In this document: piece after piece, positions 52,193 through 64,000 of the stretch | Position numbering within the stretch: the stretch's first letter is position 1 | Layout of the letters: every line of letters starts with the position of its first letter | From: Megascapheus bottae | Lineage: Eukaryota; Chordata; Mammalia; Rodentia; Geomyidae | DNA: 64,000 nt | NCBI GenBank assembly: GCA_024803745.1 | Contig: JANJXV010000006.1 | Location: 43,315,001 to 43,379,000 of the forward strand | Reading direction: 5' to 3' | Made by a program: the position numbers and the translations under genes | Notes under the pieces: generated by a model | Seen by the model: the letters and a program-made list of their open reading frames with translations, nothing else | Told to the model about the DNA's origin: nothing | Databases searched by the model: none

Positions 52193-52262
52193 CTCCGTGC
52201 AAATGAAAAATGGGCTGAGGCACTGGGGGAGAAATTTCTTGGGCTATCTTGAGGGCTATTTC
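52193..52262 (-). CDS. MAST4: MAST4 exon: Ser/Pro-rich segment before DUF1908
   Basis: Encodes NSPQDSPRNFSPSASAHFSF followed by AR, a Ser/Pro-rich stretch found in MAST N-termini with several SP sites that could be phosphorylated. The acceptor follows a CTCTCTACAG tract and the donor is GTAAGG. The exon is 70 bp, beginning with the last two bases of a codon and ending with two bases (AG) that join the next exon as AGA (Arg). It is the most 5' MAST4 exon visible; the 11.7 kb to its right contains no further exon I can recognise. Confidence 0.92.
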
Positions 52263-52674
52263 CTGTAGAGAGAAAGAGGAGAAAAATGTGTAATACGATC
52301 TTGGTTTTATACTACTATCTATATCCAGAATCCTTGTCTACTTAGTAATAAATTTCTCTACATCTTTGTAAAATGTCATTTCCTCAAGTAAGAATTTCCT
52401 TTTCACTGGAGCACAGGAGAGTCTGAGTTTCAGCACAGATTTCCAAGTATATAAAATGTATGAATGGACATCTACCATATCACCAGCCACAGTCCTCCAA
52501 ATATGATTAAATGTTTCTGTGATTAAACTGAACATTTCAATCCTACACAAGAATGAGTATCAACTCCCTTTGGTTGAGATCCTCCATGTGCAAGATGGAT
52601 GGGTAACTACATACATTTGGGGGGAGTTCGTTGTAGCAAGAAGTCTGAGTTGTCAAACTTAAATGCCCCTGTGC

Positions 52675-52697
52675 TAAAAAAAAAAAAAAAAAAAAAA
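52675..52697. repeat. Poly-A run
   Basis: About 22 A's with no recognisable element before it. Confidence 0.9.
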
Positions 52698-54777
52698 CCA
52701 AAAACAAAAACAAATTCATTTCAAAAGATGGATATGTCCTAAAATTCTAGGGAGAACTCAGCTGTCTCAGCCTGTTTCTAAAACCTCCCAGAGGAATCTG
52801 AGCATTGCTAGAAGGGTCCAGGAGGATTTCCTCTTGTCAACATTTTCTTCAACAATCTCTGTGCCCCCACACGGCTAGAATGTGACTGGCCAGACGGCGT
52901 CTAAAAGCCATAGTCACACAGAGAAGGACAGCATGTGCTGCTTCAAGTCTTTCCAAGGCAGAGAGGAGAGCTGATTGCTCGCTGGAAGGAGGGCAGCTCC
53001 TTTGGGGCTTGTTACTTTCTCCATTAGCCCACTCAACCTGCTGCTGATCATTGACGAAGCTTGGCAGGCAGCTGGCGAGGGCAAGTTCAGGACACTCCAG
53101 ACCACCCTGCTTCCCTCTGCATGCTTAATTAGACTGAAGGAATTGTCTGAAGACCACTTGGGACTGAAGCCTGGGTTTCAGCAAGGAAGTGAGGAAAGGC
53201 TGCAAGGAAAGTCCCGTGCATTCATGAAAAACAGAAAACAAATTACAAAGATATACTTGATTCCTAACAACAAGCCAGGTGCCACAACACTGGCTTTCCC
53301 ATGAAAGAGTCTATTGTAATTAGGTATAAGGATTACAAGATTTCACACACAAGTTAGTACCAGGCTGTAAAGGTAAACAATTTATTACTAGTGGGCAGAA
53401 AAGAATAGACTATCCCATTAAGAAAGCTAAGTTTAGTGTTACCTTGAGGACTTTTCCACTGGCTACAACTTGACTGAAATTTTTCAATTAACTTAAGGTT
53501 GCAAATTTTATAGTGATGCCTTCAACAGACATCGTTAATGTTATGACAGACAGCACAATCAAAGCTGTTAAATGGAGAAGTGCTGAGAAGCCCATTTCTT
53601 TATGGAGAGAGGCTCAAGTAGCATATCCCTCTGCCACAATGGAATTTATCACGTCCCTGCACCTGGTGTTCCTTGGACACACTGAGAAATAGATTTTGCT
53701 TTTGCCATCCAGTAATTCAGGACTCATTTGGTGTGTGTAGATGTACCACTAAAGTAAGTTATTTTGACTAGTCTGAATAACCTTCATTCCCCCATCCATA
53801 ATGTAGCTTGTAATTTACTCTCTACATTTCATAAAAGAGCTCAAAACTATCAAGATGTCTATAAAGCTTTGCTTCCCCAAGGGAAATACCTGATGTCAGA
53901 AATCTTTGTCAAGATTTTGGAGTTTCCCCCTTAGGAAAAGTATTCAGTTTGTGCAAACATTATAGAGTGTAAATTGCCTATAAATTATTAAAAATAAGAT
54001 AACTGACCATTTGAGGGCAAATTTTGAGAATAATCCTTGCTACCTGATTCACTCAGAATGAAATAATGCCAGTAAGGAAATATGGTCCAAAATTCTTTGC
54101 TTGTGTCCCTTGTAAAAGAAAATATTAAATCTGGAGATTCAAATGTGATGAATCAGAACAATAGAAGAACGAAATGAATATTTTCACAATGCTGGATGGA
54201 AACAACAACAAGAAATTAACTGGAAAATTGTGTTCCAATTTAGAGATTTTTTTTAACAATTGATCTCCAGTGTAACATTCTATAGAATATAGTGGCCCAT
54301 CACCTGAATGTGATAGGCAGAGACAGAGATATACAGGCAGATTAATTTAACACTGCTCTTAAGAAAAGAAAAAGTCAAGGTTGCCATTAGCTTTCCCTTC
54401 TCAGTCTTCTTTTCCAGGTACATCCCCTGCACACATATTTTCCTCGTTTTCTTCTGCCTACCCCATGCTGCTATAAAACCAATCACAAATTCTCACACCT
54501 TCAATCTCAAGACTATATAAACCCACCTGAGTTATCTTAATGATGGAAAGTCTTTCCTAATTTCATGTGCAACTGAAAAGTCAAACTGAAATGGAAGTAC
54601 ACAGAACCCACACTCACAGTCCTATGTTCCTTAGGCGCTAGACACTTTCTGAGACACACATCAGGCAACTCCATAAATGTTTAAACATCGCAGACTGTAC
54701 CTAAATAAACATGGCAACCAGATGATATAATCTTGTAGGTGATCTTTGGATGTTTTTTGTTTTTGTTTTTGTTGTTG

Positions 54778-54781
<4 letters not shown>

Positions 54782-54824
<43 letters not shown>
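54782..54824. repeat. (TG)n microsatellite
   Basis: About 21 TG units at the tail position of an antisense SINE. Confidence 0.95.
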
Positions 54825-54826
<2 letters not shown>

Positions 54827-55050
54827 TGGTCATGGGGCTTGGACTCTGGGCCTGGGCACTGTCCCTGAGCTCTTCAGCTCAAGGCTTCTACCCTACCCCT
54901 TGAACCACAGTGCCACTTCTGGTTTTCTAGTGGTTCACTGGAGAGTTTCATGCACTTTTTGTGCCCAGGCTGGCTTAGAACAGCGATCCTCAGATCTCAG
55001 TCTCCTGAGTAGCTAGGATTACAGGTGTGAGCCACTGCATCCAGCTGATT
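54825..55050 (-). mobile_element. B1-headed dimeric SINE, well preserved
   Basis: Antisense: ggcactgtccctgagctctt, gaaccacagtgccacttctg, cccaggctggcttagaacag, gattacaggtgtgagccact. Confidence 0.92.
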
Positions 55051-55514
55051 TTTGGAAGTTGTGGCAACACAGCTGACAGGGGATGCTGAAGAATGGGATT
55101 AAATGGAATAAAAGAAGATGCAGTTATCTGATGCATGCATGTATGTATATTATAATTTAGGCTCTTTGAGTGTCGTGAAGTTTTAGAGAACATGATGAAA
55201 ATGGAGTGGGCTAGAGATCAATGGAGGATAGTTCAGCAAACTTTAGATTATCAGGAGAGTTAGAAAGGGACTTCCAAGAGACTCAGAAACAACTCAAACA
55301 GTAGTAGGACTCTATAAACATATTTTATTTCAAAAATTAATGTTTCTATGACATACAAACCCTTAGCTTAGTTTGGATTAAGTTCTAAAAACTAAGTCCC
55401 AGTGATTGTATATAGAGATTCCCTTCTTGGACACTTGTTTGTTAAACTTGTCATTTGAAATATGATGTAAAAAATCAATGTTAATAAATTCTTTAATAAA
55501 AAAAAGATGTTTGA

Positions 55515-55708
55515 GGGGCTGGGAGTTTGGCCTAGTGGTGGGTGCTTGCCTAGCATGCACGAACACTTGGGTTTGATTCCTCGGTAGCACATACATAGAA
55601 AAAGCCAGAAATGGTGCTGAGGCTCAAGTGGCAGCCGTGAGAAAGCCTAAGGACAGTTCTCAGGCCCTGAGACCAAGCCCAGGACTGGCAAAAACAAAAC
55701 AAACAAAC
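55515..55708 (+). mobile_element. ID-headed dimeric SINE with target-site duplication
   Basis: ggggctgggagtttggccta ... tgctgaggctcaagtggcag ... aggactggcaaaaacaaaac. The direct repeat aaaagatgtttga occurs at 55502-55514 and 55709-55721. Confidence 0.94.
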
Positions 55709-56589
55709 AAAAGATGTTTGAATATAAGAGAGAGGTATCAGTGGTTTAAATTGGGTATTAGTTGGGTATTAGTGTACCTGGTGTAGATGGCCAGACTAGC
55801 ACCAGAGGAGGAAGAACTGGATATGGACATGGAAGGCCCATAGGAAAAATACTCTGGTGCATGAACAAAGTGTAACAGGTGATGAGCTAGAAATAGAGAA
55901 TACAGACACAAAAAGTGACAGCTCCCACATGGGTAGACAAAGAAAATAGCATGCCTAGCCCAATCGTAGGACATGTTGAGAAGTAAATCAGATTATAATG
56001 ATCACGGGCTGTGGGGGAGGGGGAGGTGGGAACTTGTGCAGCATGTGTTACAGAAAATTCAGCTTTCCCCAGTGAGAAATTACAAGATTTAGCAGATTAC
56101 ACCTGTGGAAGTCAATCTTTGCAGTCTTTGTTTTTATTTAAAATAAAAATTGATCTCTACTTGGCCTCTGAAGATTTAGAGACATTGTTTGGTCACACAG
56201 TGCTCAAAACACCGTTAATTTAGAACAGATCAGTTATAAAGCATGTTGTCTACATCCTTAAACTCTGAGATGAGGGCCTGATGATTGCACTTGCGCAGGA
56301 AGCTTCCCTGGTTTAAGAGAGCCAAAATGGACTGAAATCAGAGTCCTACACATGACCTTCACTCCTCACAGCACTGCTGTCTCAATCCATCCACCCATCT
56401 GCAAAGCAATACCTGAGAGACTCTCAAATGAAAACTGGTGCCAGTTAATTCTCTGCCCATATGTGCAGCTCTTGCTTATAACTCAAATCCTGCTGCTCCA
56501 GGGATTCGCTGGCTCCTGCAAGTTTGAGTGCTTGGACACTTTCTAGACCGCCGGTATCTTGGCTGACGGCTCTGACCTGCTAGTGTAAG

Positions 56590-57060
56590 TGTCCGCAGTG
56601 GTCAAGCATTAGGTAGGTAATTAACTCCATGAGCCCCAGGGGCACAGGCATGGCTAATAAGCAAGCCGTGTATCAAAACCATACTTTACCTAACTGCACT
56701 ACACAGGGAGCCTCATTTCAGAGGCAGTTATTGTTAAGAAAGTGATTTCTAGATTAATTAAATTGTTTGATTGCTTTGTAATTAGGTTGGGGAAGGCCTG
56801 TGTCTTTGCCACAGAGAATCAAGCTGCAAAGCTTTTTAAAGGCATATGCTTTACCCATTATAGATTATTAATGGGCTTTTAATAGGGAGCTGTTCATGAA
56901 ATGACACCTTCTGATTTTCTATCAGGATTTAGCAAATACAAGAATTAATGACACTGCCTTTTGAAAACTCTTGGTGGGATAAAGAGCGGTCTCCCATTTA
57001 AATCCTTCTTGTCACTACTTGATGATGCCCTTACATGAGCTGCGATGTTTCACACTACAA
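56590..57060. promoter_or_regulatory. Candidate conserved non-coding element
   Basis: Repeat-free, with clustered homeodomain-type sites (ggtaattaac, gattaattaaattg, tgtaattagg, gaattaatg) and no coding potential. Its enhancer nature is an inference from composition only. Confidence 0.3.
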
Positions 57061-57979
57061 CCGTGTGCTATTTATTCCTGACTGCTGTGTTGGAGAACTT
57101 TTGCAACACATGACTACTATTTCAAAACCTCCAATACTAGTCTTTATAGAATCACAACTAAAACCTCCTTGCAAGATGAATGCCAACAGATAAAGTAGCC
57201 ATTGGCACACTTACTCAAGAACCTCCAATGGAGTGAACTTTGTGAACTAACAGTTCGAGTCACCAGAGTAGTTTAAGTCAATCCCACTGGAGCAAGACAA
57301 ATGACACGTGAAGAGAGGCAGAGACCTCTTCTCACTTAGACACCTGTCTCAGAAATTGGCTCCTCTCCAGATATCATTGTGGAATATTAATTAAACTTTC
57401 ACAGCTGTTTAGAATCTAAGTAGCCAAAGAAAGTCCTCAACTGGGTGTCTCTGGATAAACTGTGAAGTGGTATTTGAAAGCCAAAGAATACAAGAAAAAG
57501 AAAAGGTTGGGGGTTTTAAGTTACAAAGGCATTATGCACAGTGGATCAAAGCTCTCCTGTATGTGGCTCTCTGAATGTCGTCTGGGTTTCCCTGTATTAC
57601 ATGCTCTGTTGATCCTTCCAGAGCCAGCACCAGTACCACTGCTTGATTCACTATCAGAGGGGAATGACATAGTCAAGATCCTTTTGAGTGGTTTTGTGAC
57701 AGGAAACTGCCATCTTTGACAGCGAAGGGGCCATGCTGGCTCACACATGATGAAAGCAGATGTCAGGAATAGTGGCAGTGGAGTTAATAGGATTTACTGA
57801 AAAGTGGGTTTGAGTGCCATGAAGGATAACAAAGTAGGAAAGAGCGTAAGAAAAGGTGGGATCTAGTTTAGGACTAAGCAATTGGCTGAATCATGGCACA
57901 AAGTATGATACGGAAGACTGAGGGAAGATAGGTTTGAAAATAAAAGCAAAGGTGGGAGAATTAAGAACAATGGTTAGCA

Positions 57980-58190
57980 GGGGCATTGATGGTTTATGCC
58001 TATAATCCTATGTACTCAGAATGATGAGAGCCAGAAGATAGAGACTCAACAGTAGCCATGGTAGAAAAGTCTGTAAGGCTCTCATCTCTAAAAAACCAGC
58101 AAAAGGCAGGGCCACAGTGGTTCAAGTTCTGTAGCAAGAAAGCTAAGACCCGGAGTTCAAACCCCAATATTTCTCCCTCCAGCAAAAAAG
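57980..58190 (+). mobile_element. B1-headed dimeric SINE, diverged
   Basis: catgatg-type head decayed (ttgatggtttatgcctataa), link ctctaaaaaaccagcaaaag, tail cggagttcaaaccccaatat. Confidence 0.65.
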
Positions 58191-58378
58191 AAAGAGGAAA
58201 AATTGCATACTTGGATAAACTTTAGGGTTCTACAGAGGCTTCACATTAAATATATGAAAATGTGCTCCTACCCTACATGATATGCAAATATATATAATAC
58301 AGTTGTGTTTATCTGCAGTGTGACATAAATGGCTAGTATTTATGTCATCTAACATTTAAATACGTTACAGTTTTTATG

Positions 58379-58544
58379 AATAATTATTTTTATTGTAATT
58401 AATAGAAGGGTTACAGTTATATTTGCCAGATAGAAGGTGCATTACTTCACACACATGTTTTTGTCCCCATTTCCCTTTCCCCACCCCCACCCCTCATCTT
58501 GTTTTCCCCCTTCCCTATACAATTTCAAATAAACATATGCAGTA
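58379..58544 (-). mobile_element. Short L1 3' end
   Basis: Complement of the same L1 tail as at 49841 (attgtaattaatagaagggt ... tttgtccccatttccctttc ... ccctcatcttgttttccccc) extending a little further 5' (ctatacaatttcaaataa). The near direct repeats cgttacagtttttat / tgttacagttttttat flank it. Confidence 0.9.
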
Positions 58545-58865
58545 TGTTACAGTTTTTTATTATGTTTTAGAGCAAATATTTTTTTAATCCAATTCACATT
58601 GCTTACTGCCCCTTACTGGTTTCAGACACACATAAATCAGTCAATAGTGATACTAAAAAAGATTTGAATGAAATAATTTCAAAATTTTTCAATAATTTCA
58701 ATTATTCTAGCTCCTATCACCATAAAAAGTAAAAGTGAATGGAATATAATGATACACACATTATACTGAATTCCCATATTTCTCTTACTAATTTATCATT
58801 CTAAATTAAAGTGAAATATATATTCTTATTATGAGTATAAACAAATACAAATTGTGCTTTTGTTT

Positions 58866-59030
58866 TTGTTTTTGCCAATCTAGGGGCTTGTGCTCAGGCC
58901 TGAGCATTGTCCTTGGGCTTTCTCAAGGCAAGAGCTCTACCACTTGAGCCACAGCACCACTTCCGGCTTTTTCATGCATGCTAAGCAAGTATTCTACCAC
59001 TAAGCCAAATTCCCAGCCCCACAAATTGTG
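58866..59030 (-). mobile_element. ID-headed dimeric SINE, internally deleted
   Basis: Antisense: ttgccaatctaggggcttgt, gcaagagctctaccacttga, cagcaccacttccggctttt, then the first module without its 3' part, ending aaattcccagcccc. Confidence 0.88.
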
Positions 59031-60589
59031 TTTTGAGTGCTCAGTGCCTAACCTAGTTCCTATTGTATAGAAAACCAGAAACTGTTTTTCTCCAACTCAT
59101 TGAGTATTAACTTCATATCATGCACAGAGCTTCAAGTTACCTGCTAGAGTAGATTTAATAGGTGAAGAAGATACAGACAGATAAAAATCTACAGATTTTT
59201 AGGAATATATATCACCCTTCCCTTCTAAAACCAACTCAGAATTGTCACACATGTAAATAAATCTTTCTAAGCCAAAGCCCTTGAGTGTATCAAAATTCCT
59301 TTTCACAAAACCTTTCAATAATGGTAATGTGTGAAAATATACCATTTCTGAACAGATTGGTAATTGTAATGCTTTCTAAAGATTGATGGATGAGAATAAT
59401 GAGTGTGAAAGAGACACCCACCAAGGGGTCAATTTCTAGGTCACTGACTCTCATACATGCCTCTGGTCCTCCCTTCCATGAAGCCATTCTTTGGAAATGT
59501 GTGTCCTGTATTTGAAATGCGGTGGCACTGACACAAATCCCTTGGAGATGTGTTATAATGGGTTCTTGAGAATGTTTCAGCTTTGCATTGACCCTTCCTT
59601 ATTACTCTGAATTGATGTCACATCTCAAGGTGATCCTAAATAAAGACTAGAGAATGTCAAGAGTGATGAAGAAGGTGGATTTTTAGTTGACTGTTTTCCT
59701 CCCATCCCACTGTAATTCATCAGCCCAGCGATAGAAAAATGATTATTTTTGCCTTTTGTTTAAAGTCACTGAGTGAGAATTTGTAAGGTCAAGGAAGGGG
59801 AAGCAAGAACATTGCCACCAAAACAGGTATTCCTTGGATTCATTCAATTATGTGAAATCTGATTGGTGCTATTAATCTTAGATAATCAACTAGTCCCTGA
59901 ATCTGGACATGACTACATTAAAGATCAATGTGTTCATGTTATTACTGTTCTATAACTTACATAAAGAGATTTCAATTCCTTGACATAATTAAATACAAGG
60001 AATTCACCATTTTATCTAGAAGAGAGAGATATTTTCAAGAAATTTATTCTTGTTAAGTAATTTGTCTCCATTGCTGAGTAATTCCAAGTCAAAGCAGAAT
60101 TCAATAGGATACTGAATATCTATGTCATTTCCTAAATGTAATCTAAAGAAATTCTTTATCACCTTTTCTTTCAACCTCTTTTAGTTAAAAATATAAATAT
60201 TAAACTTAACATGGTCCTATTTGACAAATTATAAATGTTCTTTTAGAATCTGATATATAGTAATATATCACAAAGCACAAATATACATGCAAGAACTTTT
60301 TATTTTTGAAATAATTAATTTTCAGTTTCTACCTCTAGAAGAAATCCATTCAGTTTTAAAATAATCAACAATATTCAATGGGCTGAGATCAAATAATTCA
60401 GAAATCTCAGTTTCAGTTCATACAAACCATACAGATCTTGGAAATCCCTTGGCTCTGAGATTTTTCATCCTTCAAGCTTACTGTATACTAAAATCAGCTA
60501 GAAAATTTTAAACATGGTTTAAATATAGAAAGCACAGAAATGATGGGACACAGGGTGAACTAATTCAGCAGTGATCCTCGCTAGACATA

Positions 60590-60737
60590 AATGGACTATA
60601 CAACTTGCGGGGGGAAGGGAGGCAGGAGAAAATATAAATGGGAGAAAATGAGAGAGGAGGTGACACTTCAAAAAGAAATATACTCATTATCTGACTTACG
60701 TAACTATAATGCCTCTGTACATCATGGTTACAATAAA
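60590..60737 (+). mobile_element. Old L1 3' end
   Basis: G-rich start (acttgcggggggaagggagg), then atatactcattatctgactt, acgtaactataatgcctctg and gttacaataaag; the same kind of tail as at 40040-40135. Confidence 0.6.
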
Positions 60738-60994
60738 GTAAGAGAAAACTGCCTTAAATGAGGTGATAGAAATTGGAAGCTGGGATACAGAAAACCTACC
60801 TTAGAATTTCCTGGTACAAGATAAATCATTTCAGAAACCTGCCTTTTTGAGCTCTTCAGCAGAAAGCTAGAATTTCCTCTCATGTTGCAAGTTCTTTGTA
60901 AAATAGAACTTTCCATTTCCTTGTCTCAGCTAGAATAGTTCCATGTCCCTTTTACATATACACTTCCCATTGACCCCTAAGAAATCTCAAAACA

Positions 60995-61114
60995 GGGGAA
61001 GGAAATGGGGATTAAGACATGAGAAAGGGTATCAATGTATGTGAAGTAATGCACCTTCCATCTGGTGAATGTAATGTAACCCTTCTATTAATTACCATAA
61101 AATTATATGAAAAA
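60995..61114 (+). mobile_element. Very short L1 insertion (3' UTR only) with perfect target-site duplication
   Basis: 120 bases from ggggaaggaaatggggatta to the tail, matching the other L1 3' ends. The 16-bp repeat aagaaatctcaaaaca occurs at 60979-60994 and 61115-61130. Confidence 0.95.
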
Positions 61115-61249
61115 AAGAAATCTCAAAACAATAATAACACCTTTCCCTATCAACAAGGTGAACACTCCAGAATCCCACCTGCCTCATTCACACAGGGTTC
61201 ACTCCAAGATCCCTATGGATGCCTAAAACCATAAATACTAATGAACTCT

Positions 61250-61258
<9 letters not shown>

Positions 61259-61281
<23 letters not shown>

Positions 61282-61395
61282 GATTCTATACATATATAGT
61301 ATACATATATACACATAACTCTATAGTATATATGTATACTATATATATGTGTGTGTGTGTGTATATATGCTTGTGTACATATACACACACATTTT
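61259..61395. repeat. Palindromic CA/TA/TG repeat
   Basis: (CA)n, then tatatagtatacatatata, a short spacer, tatatatgtatactatatat, then (TG)n: the arms are largely complementary. Confidence 0.9.
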
Positions 61396-63074
61396 GGCTA
61401 TTTTCTTCTAAACTGACCCTATCATACCTACCATCACTCTAATTTTCTCTAAAATAGAACATCTGTGTCACTCCTATGTTACTGGCATAAGATTATAAAG
61501 CTTTTTCAAAAGAACAACACAGTGAGAGATACACTCATTAACCATAATATTGTGCATACTTTTCCTATCCACTTTAATCATTTGTTTATTCAACCAATTT
61601 TCATTATAACCAGTACCTAACAATATATGTATAAAATACAATGACTTTATATTTGTGCAGTTCAGGATCCCTTCTCTCCCTGCATAGGTAGAGTGTCACT
61701 TATTTGGTCCATGGAATACTAAAGCATTTAAATGTATTACGACAATTAAAATCAGGGCATCAGATCAGAAGTCAATACATAATTACCAGAAGCAAAACTA
61801 AGGTCCCTAATTCTAATTATTTTAATCACTCCCTTCTTGCAAAAAATATACTTTTACTCATGTAGGGATGTTTCCATTAAATCTTATGTTGAGATTCTGC
61901 AGATGGGTCTCCTCTGTGTTCATGATATTTCTACTAAGCAACCTGTGAGTAACTGATGCATGAGTGTGTATATGGGGGGGGGACTTGTTTTAAAGCACAC
62001 ACAAAGTTCTACAAGCACACATGAACCTTTAGAGAATCACTGTATTAAGAAGCCAGGATTATTCATTGCATATTGTATCTTTCAAGTATTTTAAGGTATA
62101 CTCAGGCAGGAAACAATTTTTGATCACCTTTTCAGAGTACGATAGGGTCTTTAAGGCCATCATTGAATAAAGAAAAGAATTCTAGATGCATACAAGATTC
62201 ACATTCTGGAAAGTAGCTCCTAGTTTTCATCCATAGTTCTTACATACTCTGGCAGTTCAGAATCTCAGCTTTTGAACCATGATCCTAATCTTAACTTTCC
62301 TATAAAATGGCCTAAGGATCTCAGAAAAACCCCAAAGGCCAACTCTTACCATCAACCAATGAAATCCAAGTGGGGAGGGGTGGAAATGACCATCAAGTTT
62401 CAAAAACACTACTATAGATTCTGCTTTAAAAAAAGGTAGGTTTTTAAGTTGTTTTCTCACCTTATTATGTATGGCAATCTCTAGGGAGCCTTTAAAAAGA
62501 TACGCAATGATGCCAGCCAAGCCCTCTGAAGTTTCTGATTGAATTAGTCTGGGACCAGGGTATTTTTAAGCTCCACAGGTGACTTTAGGGAGCAAAAGGC
62601 TTTAGAACCCACAGCACAGGCTTCTCCCACTGGAGAAGTGTACCTGCATCACCCTGAGACTATGTCACAGCAGGCTGCTGGGAACTCTCTCCTCCTTCCC
62701 CAGCTGCAGTGGAACCCAAGTGTGTATTTCTAACTAGCCGCCTCCAGCTACTGCCGTTTGGGGGACCACTGTGGAAGCCACTACACTTGTGGGTGTCATG
62801 ATGAATCATTGAATGTTTTACTTTAGTTAAAGAACACAATACATTTCATGTTTTTCACAAACAATTAGCTTCTCTGTGGAAGAGAGCAATGATTGAGGTA
62901 TGATACAGGAAAGAGAGAATGCAGAGACATGACTGGTTTTTCACTTCTTGCAAAGCCATGAATATGTGGCTCTGGCAGAGGAGCTACCTAAAACTCATTT
63001 TAGAGGAAAATGGGAGGGCTATATAATAGGACAGGACCTCAGGAGAATTCCCATTCATACCGGTAGGTAGATGA

Positions 63075-63285
63075 CTGGAGCCTTTTACCTGTAATCCTAG
63101 CGAAGTAGGAGGCTGAGCTCTGAGGATCGAAGTTTGAAGCTAGGCTGGGCAGAAAAGTCCTCATGAAACCTTTACATCTAATTAACCACTCAAAAACCAG
63201 CGGACCTGTGGCTCAAAGCAATAGAGAGCTAGCCTTGAGACAGCACCCAGGCCCTGAGTTCAAGCCCCATGAATTACAGAAAAGG
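63075..63285 (+). mobile_element. B1-headed dimeric SINE
   Basis: acctgtaatcctagcgaagt, aggaggctgagctctgagga, link taattaaccactcaaaaacc, tail ccctgagttcaagccccatg, A-rich end. Confidence 0.88.
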
Positions 63286-63559
63286 AAAAAAGAATAAACA
63301 GAACTGATGATAGATTTGGCACTGGAGAATCACTGGACTTGAGAACACAGATGGATAGAGTACAGAAAAATAGAAACACACACTTGTGGTCCAGAGAATT
63401 GTCCATCCCCGAGATAATGCTGTGGGGAAACTGGGTACAGTCCATCTGGAAGAGACAGTACATGACACAAATGATAAGTGGACTGAGTATGTAGCTCAAG
63501 GGCTTCAAATAATCAAACTAGACATGGAAACAAAGAGAGGCCAACAAAACCAAACATAG

Positions 63560-63765
63560 AGGGCTAGAAGTGTGGCCTAGTGGTAGAATGCTCACCAAGC
63601 ATGCACAAAGCCCTGGGTTCGATTCCTCAGTACCACATACACAAAAAAGGCCAGGAGTGGTGCTGTGGCTCAACTGGTAGAGCTCTAGCCTTGAGAAAGC
63701 TCAAAGACAGTGCTCAAGGCCCTGAGTTCAAGACTGGCAAAAGCAAAAACAAAACAGACACACAG
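63560..63765 (+). mobile_element. ID-headed dimeric SINE
   Basis: gggctagaagtgtggcctag ... gggttcgattcctcagtacc ... gtgctgtggctcaactggta ... actggcaaaagcaaaaac. Confidence 0.92.
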
Positions 63766-63787
63766 AAGTCAAGTACTCAGGTTAAAC

Positions 63788-63900
63788 ATTATATATATGA
63801 CATATGCAGATGTATGTGTATACACACACATATACATGCATGTGTACATAGTCATATATGTTATGCATGTATGTGCATGTGTATATATTTAACGTGTCAT
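63788..63900. repeat. TA/TG/CA-rich low-complexity tract
   Basis: Irregular alternation of TATA, CACA and ATGT units after a SINE. Confidence 0.8.
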
Positions 63901-64000
63901 GTGCATGTTTAATAATACACATGCCGCTGAATTTGGCCCCTGGGAGATGATGGAGAATCTTCTACAGTGGAGTCCTAGCCAAGGATGTTGTAAAATGCAG

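Larger units (their letters stand above)
52263..64000. other. MAST4 intron (upstream), at least 11.7 kb
   Basis: No exon recognised. Holds poly-A (52675-52697), a (TG)n run and an antisense SINE (54782-55050), an ID-headed SINE (55515-55708), a SINE at 57980-58190, an L1 (58379-58544), an antisense SINE (58866-59030), L1 ends (60590-60737, 60995-61114), a palindromic repeat (61259-61395) and SINEs near the right end. 52700-54740, 55985-57960, 59040-60580 and 61400-63070 look repeat-free. Confidence 0.7.

Noticed and set aside
52914..53304. Plus- and minus-strand open frames around a GC-richer patch
   Set aside because: Checked as a possible upstream MAST4 exon; the translation does not match and no phase-compatible splice pair was found.

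Overview
This is intronic, repeat-rich mammalian nuclear DNA. It carries 14 consecutive internal coding exons of one minus-strand gene, recognised as MAST4 (microtubule-associated serine/threonine kinase 4). No bacterial or viral gene organisation, rRNA, tRNA gene or CRISPR array is seen. The repeats point to a rodent: 7SL (B1)-headed and ID-headed dimeric SINEs that share a tRNA-like 3' module, plus L1 3' ends with G-rich untranslated regions. From memory, these dimers look most like those of geomyoid rodents (kangaroo rats, pocket mice). The taxon is an inference.

The gene runs right to left. Its exons are at 52193-52262, 45764-45842, 39169-39326, 36778-36853, 34077-34286, 29232-29333, 23442-23574, 19018-19085, 16914-16999, 10588-10796, 8530-8668, 5865-5997, 4389-4554 and 2464-2565. 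Together they give 1731 nt (577 codons) in one continuous frame. All introns are GT-AG and every junction phase agrees. The first half encodes a Ser-rich segment and the MAST-specific DUF1908 region. The second half encodes the AGC-type kinase domain from the glycine loop through the catalytic Lys, HRDLKPDN, DFG and APE motifs to the helical C-lobe. The 5' exons (beyond 64000) and the 3' exons (end of kinase, AGC tail, PDZ domain, long C-terminal tail; left of 1) lie outside the window.

The remaining ~97% is intron. It holds about 35 SINE copies or fragments, at least eight L1 3'-end fragments, one possible solo LTR, one possible decayed processed pseudogene, microsatellites, and long repeat-free stretches. 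Some of those stretches (near 3230-3700 and 56590-57060) look like conserved non-coding elements.

The main lead is a candidate unannotated cassette exon at 33163-33267 on the minus strand. It is 105 bp, open for 35 codons, phase 0/0, has good splice sites, and lies between two phase-0 MAST4 exons. Other points of interest are a nested, apparently twin-primed L1; two very short L1 insertions cut inside the same G-rich tract with perfect target-site duplications; and several structure-prone tracts (a palindrome, a Z-DNA-type tract, and a GGGA/TTCC complementary pair).
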